From an uncultured bacterium (GTDB lineage: Bacteria; Bacillota; Clostridia; Lachnospirales; Lachnospiraceae), in NCBI GenBank assembly GCA_947071365.1, contig CAMTFT010000081.1, forward strand, positions 1-7,263: a DNA stretch of 7,263 nt, in the 5' to 3' direction. The notes beneath the pieces were generated by a model, which was given only the letters and a program-made list of their open reading frames with translations, was not told where the DNA came from and searched no databases. The position numbers and the translations under genes were made by a program. Shown piece by piece: positions 1 through 5,434 of this stretch; within the stretch, counting starts at the first letter, position 1; every line of letters begins with the position of its first letter.

Positions 1-46
1 AGATGTAGCTCCGTCTCGTGGGCTCGGAGATGTGTATAAGAGACAG
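1..46 (+). other. Nextera i7-side adapter (not biological)
   Basis: Bases 13-46 match the Nextera Read 2 transposon adapter, ending in the 19-base Tn5 mosaic end AGATGTGTATAAGAGACAG. Bases 5-12 (GTAGCTCC) sit where the i7 index sits; from memory they match index N718 as written in the primer. Bases 1-4 (AGAT) are the last bases of the P7 flow-cell sequence. The stretch is library-construction sequence, and anything translated from it is artificial. Confidence 0.98.
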
Positions 47-1018
47 GAATACCATATCATCAGCGCAGGCTCTCTACTCGGCGTTGCACTCAGCAAACAG
101 CCTTCCTTCCCTGTAGGCAAAGTGGATTTTCTGACGCTGTATCCCATGAGCTTTCTTGAATTTCTCATGGCAAATGGCGAGGACGCTCTTGCCGATTACC
201 TGGTCTCATTTGGCAGTGGCAATACACTTTCAGAACCTGTTGCAAATAAACTGTCCGGCTATCTCAAGCAATACTACGTTACAGGTGGTATGCCAGAGGT
301 AGTACAAACATGGTGCAATACCCACGATATGGAAAAAGTGGAACGGATACAGCAAACCATTCTTGACAGCTATAACTTTGACTTCTCCAAACACGCGCCG
401 ATCAGAGACTTCCCAAAGATTACGGCGATTTGGCAGTCTATTCCCGAACAGTTGGCCAAGGATAACAGCAAGTTCATTTTTGGCCATGTGCGCAAGGGAT
501 GGCGGGCAAAAGACCTTGAAGATGCGCTGATATGGTTGGAAGGTGCTGGTCTGGTATATAAAGTATGCAGGATTGAAAAACCATTTATTCCACTTTCTTC
601 CTATTCCAACCCAACAGCATTTAAGCTGTATATGTCGGATGTGGGGCTGCTTCGTAAAATGTCAAAGCTGCCGTATGAGGTTGTTTTGAACGCGACACCC
701 ACTTATACGCAGTTCAAAGGCGCAATGACCGAAAATTTTGTACTGTGCGAATTGCTTAAAGTAAGTGGCGAAATCCCATACTACTGGACTTCCGGCAACA
801 TCGCCGAAGTGGATTTTATTGTACAGAATGGGGCGGAGATTATCCCCATCGAAGTCAAATCCGAACAGAACGTAAAAGCAAAATCCCTTGCAGAATACCG
901 TAAAAAGTATGCCCCAAAGTATTCTGTAAAAACCTCTATGCGTTCTGAAACAAATGGCAGGGAGGTTTTGAATATTCCCCTGTATTTGATTGCACAAATG
1001 AAAAACTTTCTCTCATGA
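47..1018 (+). CDS. AAA_14/DUF4143-family ATPase, 5'-truncated
   Basis: This is the C-terminal 323 residues of an ATP-binding protein of the AAA_14 plus DUF4143 type. The family is usually about 400-430 residues, so roughly 80-100 N-terminal residues, including Walker A and B, are missing at the adapter junction. The sequence opens with EYHIISAGSLLGVAL, the typical end of the ATPase core. A linker with VDFLTLYPMSFLEFL follows, then the DUF4143 region, which includes FIFGHVRKGWRAKDLEDAL and WLEGAGLVYKV. Near the end, TEN, then AEVDFIV, then PIEVKS resemble the E, D and ExK positions of a PD-(D/E)xK nuclease-like fold; whether it is catalytic cannot be judged. The gene could be read 15 bases further into the adapter from a GTG (giving MYKRQ), but that is artificial. 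The true function of this very common, highly mobile family is not settled. The gene converges on rarD and its base composition is more AT-rich than its neighbours. Confidence 0.9.
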   Translation, partial: EYHIISAGSLLGVALSKQPSFPVGKVDFLTLYPMSFLEFLMANGEDALADYLVSFGSGNTLSEPVANKLSGYLKQYYVTGGMPEVVQTWCNTHDMEKVERIQQTILDSYNFDFSKHAPIRDFPKITAIWQSIPEQLAKDNSKFIFGHVRKGWRAKDLEDALIWLEGAGLVYKVCRIEKPFIPLSSYSNPTAFKLYMSDVGLLRKMSKLPYEVVLNATPTYTQFKGAMTENFVLCELLKVSGEIPYYWTSGNIAEVDFIVQNGAEIIPIEVKSEQNVKAKSLAEYRKKYAPKYSVKTSMRSETNGREVLNIPLYLIAQMKNFLS

Positions 1019-1023
1019 GTGAT

Positions 1024-1056
1024 GCCGCCTGCAAATTTAGCAGGCGGCTGCCTTTT
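1024..1056 (+). terminator. Intrinsic terminator after the DUF4143 gene
   Basis: A perfect 9-bp stem, GCCGCCTGC (1024-1032) with GCAGGCGGC (1040-1048), encloses a 7-base loop and begins 5 bases after the stop codon. It is followed by TGCCTTTT, an imperfect T-tract. It lies between two convergent genes. On the minus strand the stem is not followed by a T-run, so it best serves the plus-strand gene, though the stem alone may also slow transcripts coming from rarD. Confidence 0.75.
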
Positions 1057-1089
1057 GTCGCAGTTTCCTATTCTCTCGCCGATGTATTA

Positions 1090-1974
1090 TTACTTCGCAC
1101 TCCTCATCATCTTCACCTTATCATACACAGTGAAAAGAACTCCCACCCAGATAATAAGAAAGGCAATAAACCTGTTCTTATCCAACTCTTCATGAAAGTA
1201 AAGCAGCCCCATCAAAAACTGCAGCGTCGGATTAATATACATCAAAATGCCTGATATGTAATACGGGATCTCCTTCACACCGCGGTTATACATCAGAAGC
1301 GGCACCGAGGTAATGACACCGCAGGCCGGAAGCAGCAGGAATTGTGCGCCCCTCAGCACACCGATACTGCCTGCGCCGTTTACGTCCGCATACGCCACGA
1401 ACAACAGAGCAAAGGGCGTCATGCAGAGCGTTTCCATGAACAGAGAGGTATGCGGCGTAAGCTCCAGCGACTTCTTCACAGCGCCGTAGATGGCAAAAGA
1501 GCCCGCAATCAGAACCGCCAGCACCGGAAAGGTTCTCGTGGCAGCGATCATATAGACGAGGCTGGCCATTGCAAAAATAAAGGTGATTTTCTCCATCAGG
1601 CTGAGGCGTTCCCGAAACACCAGCATACCGATACCGCCCACCAGAACCGGTTCAAGGAAGTATCCAAGGCTCGCATCCAGCACATGGCCGCTGTTGACGG
1701 CAAAAATGTATACGCCCCAGTTGATCGTAATCAGGATTCCGCACACAAAGCAGATGGCAAGATTTCTCCTGCTTTTAAAAACCTCTGCAATCTCCTGCCA
1801 TTTGTGGATCGCTGCCATGTAAACTCCCATAAAGACCATAGACCAGATGATCCGCTGTGCAAGCACATACACAGAATCCACCTCTGCCAGCATATTCCAG
1901 AATATAGTCAGCACGCCCCAACTGGCGTATGCAAGGGCTACCCGAAGAGACCCCTTTGTCGTATTCGTTTTCAT
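1090..1974 (-). CDS. rarD: EamA-family transporter RarD
   Basis: This is an inner-membrane permease of the drug/metabolite transporter superfamily, RarD subfamily. The substrate of RarD proteins is not established; the old name 'chloramphenicol-sensitive protein' is historical. The 294-residue product matches the usual length (about 295) and is almost entirely hydrophobic, consistent with ten membrane segments. Typical RarD blocks are visible: ASWGVLTIFWNML near residue 17, LAQRIIWS near 38, NWGVYIFAVNSGHVLDASLGY at 85-105 with EPV after it, and MYINPTLQFLMGLLYFHE at 245-262. The reading frame is open 25 codons further upstream, to 2049, but that extension is basic, lacks a Shine-Dalgarno sequence and has no family counterpart. 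The start at 1974 has GAAGGAG three bases before ATG and gives the expected MKTNTTKGSLRVALAYASWG beginning. It lies 126 bp downstream of spoIIR on the same strand; no clear promoter was found in that gap, so it may be read from spoIIR or from a weak promoter of its own. Confidence 0.93.
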   Translation of the reverse strand: MKTNTTKGSLRVALAYASWGVLTIFWNMLAEVDSVYVLAQRIIWSMVFMGVYMAAIHKWQEIAEVFKSRRNLAICFVCGILITINWGVYIFAVNSGHVLDASLGYFLEPVLVGGIGMLVFRERLSLMEKITFIFAMASLVYMIAATRTFPVLAVLIAGSFAIYGAVKKSLELTPHTSLFMETLCMTPFALLFVAYADVNGAGSIGVLRGAQFLLLPACGVITSVPLLMYNRGVKEIPYYISGILMYINPTLQFLMGLLYFHEELDKNRFIAFLIIWVGVLFTVYDKVKMMRSAK

Positions 1975-2100
1975 TTTCTCCTTCGTATCCTTTCCTTTTC
2001 TCGATTTATTCCTGCTGCGAGCCAGGCCAGACGCCCTTTTGATACGCATGGATGTCTTGCGGCTAATGCCACATATTCATCCAGCCAGACTGGCACCGGC

Positions 2101-2826
2101 TCAGAACCAGCGAAACGATATCTTCCATTTCTTTGGCGAACGTAAAAGGCTATCGTATTCCTCCGCGCTCAGCACTTGTTTCAGCTCTTCCTTCCCGTCC
2201 TCCTCCACAACAGCATGAAGACAGTCCGAAAAGCAGAGGGCCGGGTAAAGCACACACCACCAGTTATGCCCCCTGGCCTTTCCAAGGCTGATGCGCAGCG
2301 CTTTGTACCATCCCGCCGGAAACGTACAGTCTCCGTACGTGCGATCCGGGAAATAGCATGTCGTAAGAGATGCCTTTGCGTGGTAATCCACATTCTGCGA
2401 TTGAAGAACCTCATCCGCAATCCCCTCAATATCTGCAAGGTGGGACGCCAGAAATGCTTCCACTGCCTGTTTGTCTGCCGTTTCGTTTCCCGCTTCCACG
2501 GATACGTTCTTTCTGCCTGATTCTGCACGCCCTGCTTCCCCCGGCATCCCCGATGCATCCATGTCCTCCTGCATCCACGCAAGCACCGCATCCCGCACCA
2601 TGTATTTTATTTCCTGATCCCTGTCGCTGTCGCTGTTCGCCAGCACATGGAAGCGAAGCACCTCCTCCGCGATTCCCTGCTGCAGAATGCTTTGGTGTGC
2701 TGCGGCTACTCCAAGGTTAAGAACGAATGCAAAAAGCACGACCGCAAGAACCGTACCTTTCCAGCCTCTTTTCATGCCCCCGGCCTTTTTTATATTTTTC
2801 CATAAACATCTGACTCTCTGAAACAT
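2101..2826 (-). CDS. spoIIR: Stage II sporulation protein R (SpoIIR)
   Basis: SpoIIR is made in the forespore under sigma-F and exported to the intermembrane space. There it triggers SpoIIGA to cleave pro-sigma-E in the mother cell. The 241-residue product from this start has a basic N terminus, one hydrophobic segment (GTVLAVVLFAFVLNLGVAAA, residues 24-43) acting as signal or anchor, and the family blocks LRFHVLANSDSDRDQEIKYM (57-76), YFPDRTYGDCTFPAGWYKA (158-176) and GHNWWCVLYPALCF (186-199). A charged, low-complexity stretch at about 88-121 interrupts the conserved parts. The frame extends to an ATG at 2883, but that ATG has no ribosome binding site. The ATG at 2826 is preceded by AGGAGGG at nine bases. 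An internal ATG at 2775, with only a run of G before it, is a weaker alternative. The gene lies between the uraA and rarD genes, and the binding site is inside a hairpin (separate entry). Confidence 0.93.
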   Translation of the reverse strand: MFQRVRCLWKNIKKAGGMKRGWKGTVLAVVLFAFVLNLGVAAAHQSILQQGIAEEVLRFHVLANSDSDRDQEIKYMVRDAVLAWMQEDMDASGMPGEAGRAESGRKNVSVEAGNETADKQAVEAFLASHLADIEGIADEVLQSQNVDYHAKASLTTCYFPDRTYGDCTFPAGWYKALRISLGKARGHNWWCVLYPALCFSDCLHAVVEEDGKEELKQVLSAEEYDSLLRSPKKWKISFRWF

Positions 2827-2830
2827 AATA

Positions 2831-2870
2831 GGCAACCCTCCTGTCCTTTCAGGAGTGTTGCCTTTATTTT
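2831..2870 (-). promoter_or_regulatory. Hairpin burying the spoIIR ribosome binding site
   Basis: Bases 2831-2843 and 2850-2862 pair over 13 positions with one A-G mismatch and a 6-base loop. On the minus strand the downstream arm contains AGGAGGG (2836-2842), the Shine-Dalgarno sequence of spoIIR, so folding would hide it. On the plus strand the same stem is followed by TTTATTTT (2863-2870), the shape of an intrinsic terminator, although no plus-strand gene ends here. The stem itself is seen directly. Whether it acts as a translation gate, an antisense terminator or both is inference. Confidence 0.6.
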
Positions 2871-2876
2871 CTGATC

Positions 2877-2905
2877 TATTCATGCCAGCCGGAAATCAAA
2901 TATCC
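2877..2905 (-). promoter_or_regulatory. Weak sigma-F-like promoter candidate for spoIIR
   Basis: On the minus strand GGATA (2905-2901) and GGCATGAATA (2886-2877), 14 bases apart, resemble the sigma-F pattern GYATA / GGNNANANTR, with one mismatch in each element and a slightly short spacer. The position fits spoIIR, which is sigma-F dependent in Bacillus. The match is weak and offered only as a candidate. Confidence 0.22.
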
Positions 2906-2927
2906 CGCTGCAGGTAATGGGATATTT
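2898..2927 (-). terminator. Inverted repeat after uraA, possible weak terminator
   Basis: AAATATCCC (2898-2906) and GGGATATTT (2919-2927) form a perfect 9-bp inverted repeat with a 12-base loop that contains CTGCAG. Read on the minus strand, about 65 bases past the uraA stop, it is followed by GATTT, which makes a poor terminator tail. It also overlaps the proposed spoIIR -35 element, so it could instead be an operator. Confidence 0.3.
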
Positions 2928-2991
2928 AATCCTCGCAGTGCTCGCCGAATGTACAAACAAGCTTGCCCGCCTGGCTCACTGCTCACGAGGA

Positions 2992-4260
2992 TCAATCCTT
3001 CAGCACGGCATCCTCACCTTCCGGAAGAATAAGGGCAAGAATGATTCCTACGACAGCCGCCAGAGCCAGACCGGAAATCGTCACAGTCTCCGTCACCGGA
3101 ATGCTGTCGCATCCGATACCGAGTACCAGAACGATCGCCGCGATCATAAGGTTCCTGCTGTTGCCGAAATTCAGCCTTTCATTCACGAGGATCCTGACAC
3201 CTACCGAAGAAATCATACCGTACAGCACGATACTGATACCCCCGATGACCGGCCCCGGAATACTGGTGATCACTGCTCCCACTTTTCCGAAAATACCAAG
3301 GAGGATCGCGAAAACCGCCGCAATACGGATGATAGACGGGTCATAATTCTTTGTGACCGCAAGGACGCCCGTATTTTCTCCGTACGTCGTATTTGCCGGG
3401 CCGCCCAGCAGACCTGCCAGTGCTGTCGCAAGGCCGTCTCCCAGAAGCGTTCTGTGAACGCCCGGATCCACCATAAAGTTTTGTCCCGTAACGGCGCTGT
3501 TTGTCGTGATATCGCCTACATGCTCCACCATGGTGACAAGGGCGATCGGCGCGATCGCCAGAACGGCATCCGCCCGGAATACCGGCATACACGTGAGCTG
3601 CTCCATAATTCCCTTATCCATAAAGGAGAAAAATGCAGCGCTTCCCACCGATGAAAAATCACAGAATCCCATAAAGTAGCTGACAATGTAGCCCACAATG
3701 ATAGCAAACAGGATCGGCATCAGATTGAAGATCCCCTTTGCAAAAATGGACACCAGAACGACAGTGAGCAGTACACAGACCGTGATAAAGACTGCTTTCA
3801 TGTCAAACGTTCCATTCACATAAAATGCATTATTGATCGCGGAACCGCTGAGGCGCAGGCCGATAACGATGATGACCGGGCCTGTGACGATCGGCGGCAG
3901 CACCTTATTGACCTTTTCATACCCTACCAGCTTGATGATAAGCGCAAAAACGACGTACACCAGACCTGCGACGATCAGTCCGCCCTTCACTGCTGCCAGC
4001 TTCTCAATAAAATCGGCATCTCCGGCCCTGGAGCTTCCCAGTACCGCCATGATCCCGCCCATGAATGCAAAACTGGAACCAAGAAATACCGGAACTTTAC
4101 GCTTCGTTACAAGATGAAACAGAAGCGTACCGAGACCCGCGCAAAACAGTGTAATGGACGTATTCAGTCCCGTCAGGGCAGGCACCAGAACGGTTGCTCC
4201 GAACATTGCCAGCACGTGCTGAATACCGAGAATCAATTTCTGACCCGTTGATTTTCCCAT
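2992..4260 (-). CDS. uraA: Uracil/xanthine permease, NCS2 family (UraA-like)
   Basis: This is a membrane symporter that imports a nucleobase, most likely uracil with protons, for pyrimidine salvage. The 422 residues match the usual UraA length and are strongly hydrophobic, consistent with the 14-segment NCS2 fold. Family signatures are present: QHVLAMFGATVLVP (14-27), FLGSSFAFMGG (59-69), LPPIVTGPVI (121-130), VEHVGDITTNSAVTG (245-259) and GGPANTTYGENTGVLA (286-301). Glu246 and Glu295 occupy the places of the two substrate-binding glutamates of E. coli UraA. Overall it looks closer to uracil than to xanthine permeases, but specificity cannot be proved by eye. The start is supported by GAGGAG seven bases before ATG. 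It follows mrp by 111 bp on the same strand, and a promoter candidate lies in that gap. I saw neither a PyrR-binding attenuator nor a purine riboswitch in its leader. Confidence 0.94.
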   Translation of the reverse strand: MGKSTGQKLILGIQHVLAMFGATVLVPALTGLNTSITLFCAGLGTLLFHLVTKRKVPVFLGSSFAFMGGIMAVLGSSRAGDADFIEKLAAVKGGLIVAGLVYVVFALIIKLVGYEKVNKVLPPIVTGPVIIVIGLRLSGSAINNAFYVNGTFDMKAVFITVCVLLTVVLVSIFAKGIFNLMPILFAIIVGYIVSYFMGFCDFSSVGSAAFFSFMDKGIMEQLTCMPVFRADAVLAIAPIALVTMVEHVGDITTNSAVTGQNFMVDPGVHRTLLGDGLATALAGLLGGPANTTYGENTGVLAVTKNYDPSIIRIAAVFAILLGIFGKVGAVITSIPGPVIGGISIVLYGMISSVGVRILVNERLNFGNSRNLMIAAIVLVLGIGCDSIPVTETVTISGLALAAVVGIILALILPEGEDAVLKD

Positions 4261-4298
4261 AATTTTTCTCCTCTTTTTCTTTTGCAGCCTCCTGGCAG

Positions 4299-4327
4299 AC
4301 CATATGGTTTTCTCTTTTGAAGTCCAA
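4299..4327 (-). promoter_or_regulatory. Candidate promoter for uraA with palindrome
   Basis: On the minus strand TTGGAC (4327-4322) and TATGGT (4304-4299) are separated by 17 bases. The -10 matches four of six consensus bases and the -35 three of six. The -10 lies inside the perfect 10-base palindrome ACCATATGGT (4299-4308), where a repressor could sit. The start codon is about 40 bases downstream. Support is moderate to weak. Confidence 0.3.
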
Positions 4328-4369
4328 ACACAAGGCTGCGTGACCTCTCCTCCCGAGGCTTGTCAGCAG
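4328..4369 (-). terminator. Imperfect hairpin after mrp, possible terminator
   Basis: Two bases after the mrp stop, CTGCTGAC (minus strand, 4369-4362) can pair with GTCACGCAG (4344-4336) with one bulged base. A smaller CCTC/GAGG pairing lies within the loop. CCTTGTGTTT follows, a broken T-tract. It could end the mrp transcript before the candidate uraA promoter, but the stem is imperfect. Confidence 0.35.
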
Positions 4370-4371
4370 TC

Positions 4372-5226
4372 TCAATCTTTGTCTTTCACACTCAGCACCT
4401 GCAGCGCTGCGAACGCAGCCTCCAGATACGGATTCTCTGCCTTTGCGAACTCACCTTCATCAGAAAGCTCCGTAAGCACCGGGTCGATCGGCATCTTTCC
4501 GAGTACCGGAACGCCCATTTCCTTTGATACTTCGTCTACCTTGCTCTTGCCGAATACGGCGATCTCCTTCCCGCAGTCCGGGCATTTCAGATAGCTGTAA
4601 TTCTCAATCATGCCAAGCACCGGAATTTTCATGGTGGCTGCCATGTTGTAAGCCTTCTTGACGATCATTTTGACGAGATCCTGCGGAGATGTCACGATGA
4701 CGATACCATCCACCGGAAGAGACTGGAATACAGTAAGCGGCACGTCGCCCGTTCCGGGAGGCATGTCCACAAGAAGGTAATCCAGCTCGCCCCAGATCAC
4801 ATCTTTCCAGAACTGCTTTACCATGTTTGCCAGCACCGGCCCACGCCAGATCACAGGTGTCTCCGGGTCCGGCATCAGAAGATTGATGGACATGACCTTG
4901 ATATCATTGTCTGTCAATACGGGATAGATTCCCTCATCGTCTGCCACGGCCGGGCCTGTGAGCCCGTACATTCTCGGAATAGACGGCCCCGTGATATCCG
5001 CATCCATGATACCAACACGATATCCTTTTGATGCCAAAAGGTTTGCCAGAGAAGCGGTCGCCATGGATTTTCCCACGCCGCCCTTACCGCTGACAACGCC
5101 TATCACATGCTTAATCTCCGAATAAATGTTTAATTCCTCCAGAAAGCTCTGCGGCTTGTTTGCACTGGGGCATCCTTCACAGCTTTCTTTGCTGCAGCTT
5201 GAATTGCTGCAAGATTTTTCTGCCAT
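4372..5226 (-). CDS. mrp: Mrp/NBP35-family Fe-S carrier ATPase
   Basis: This is a cytosolic P-loop ATPase of the Mrp/ApbC/NBP35 group. Members bind a bridging 4Fe-4S cluster as a dimer and pass it to target proteins. In the 284 residues, the deviant Walker A GKGGVGKS is at 47-54, the switch region DAD at 75-77, and the Walker B-type LLVDMPPGTGD at 151-161. The C-terminal CPDC at 215-218 is the CXXC that ligates the bridging cluster. The N terminus carries four cysteines (6, 11, 16 and 19) in a Ser-rich tail, similar in idea to the extra N-terminal cluster of NBP35, though the spacing differs. The start is firm: AGGAGGT (5239-5233) lies six bases before ATG, and a promoter candidate is just upstream. 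It follows the VWA gene by 190 bp, most of it occupied by the tandem repeat. Confidence 0.95.
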   Translation of the reverse strand: MAEKSCSNSSCSKESCEGCPSANKPQSFLEELNIYSEIKHVIGVVSGKGGVGKSMATASLANLLASKGYRVGIMDADITGPSIPRMYGLTGPAVADDEGIYPVLTDNDIKVMSINLLMPDPETPVIWRGPVLANMVKQFWKDVIWGELDYLLVDMPPGTGDVPLTVFQSLPVDGIVIVTSPQDLVKMIVKKAYNMAATMKIPVLGMIENYSYLKCPDCGKEIAVFGKSKVDEVSKEMGVPVLGKMPIDPVLTELSDEGEFAKAENPYLEAAFAALQVLSVKDKD

Positions 5227-5261
5227 ATCAGCACCTCCTAATAACTACACACATTTCATCT

Positions 5262-5290
5262 ATTCTATATCAAATAAACGCATCCTGCAA
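5262..5290 (-). promoter_or_regulatory. Candidate sigma-A promoter for mrp
   Basis: On the minus strand TTGCAG (5290-5285) and TAGAAT (5267-5262) have a 17-base AT-rich spacer. The -10 matches five of six consensus bases and the -35 three of six. The -10 is 35 bases before the mrp ATG, leaving room for the strong ribosome binding site. The tandem repeat array ends 12 bases upstream of the -35. Confidence 0.45.
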
Positions 5291-5302
5291 GGAGTTTTTC
5301 TA

Positions 5303-5434
5303 CATATCCTCCAATAGCTTTTTCGCATATCCTCCGGCAGACTTTTCTACATATCCTCCAACAGCCTTTCACATATCCTCCAACAGTCCTTTCTACATGT
5401 CCTCCAGCAGTCCTTTTTACATGTCCTCCAGCAG
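5303..5434 (-). repeat. Six-copy tandem repeat of the VWA gene 3' end
   Basis: Six copies of a 15-base core, CTGYTGGAGGAYATG on the minus strand, lie at 5420-5434, 5396-5410, 5372-5386, 5350-5364, 5326-5340 and 5303-5317. They start 24, 24, 22, 24 and 23 bases apart and are joined by A-rich linkers of 7-9 bases. The first copy is the last five codons (LLEDM) of the VWA protein; the other five lie after its stop codon. The base after ATG begins TAA, TAG, TGA, TAG, CGA and TAG in order, so five of the six cores end in ATG plus stop. Each core also contains GGAGG two bases before its ATG. The function is unknown. Replication slippage explains the origin; the retained core may or may not be selected. 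Confidence 0.93.

Noticed and set aside
1975..2049. N-terminal extension of RarD to the ATG at 2049
   Set aside because: The added 25 residues are basic and unlike the family, and no ribosome binding site precedes that ATG.
1342..2145. Long plus-strand open frame (267 codons) opposite rarD
   Set aside because: It is antisense to a clear RarD gene, its product is rich in His, Arg and Gln with no domain pattern, and it has no ribosome binding site. It is a by-product of GC-rich codon usage.
2827..2883. Upstream ATG start (2883) for spoIIR
   Set aside because: No Shine-Dalgarno sequence precedes it and it would place the hairpin inside the coding region; the ATG at 2826 has AGGAGGG at nine bases.
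2917..3654. Plus-strand open frame (245 codons) opposite uraA
   Set aside because: The product is Arg/His/Asp-rich and lacks any recognisable domain; the minus-strand permease explains the region.
4261..4371. PyrR-type attenuator or purine riboswitch ahead of uraA
   Set aside because: I searched the leader by eye for the PyrR anti-antiterminator consensus and for the purine riboswitch core and found neither; the 111-bp gap is also short for both.
5303..5434. Tandem array as a CRISPR array
   Set aside because: The linkers are only 7-9 bases and similar to each other, the core is 15 bases, and no cas gene is nearby.
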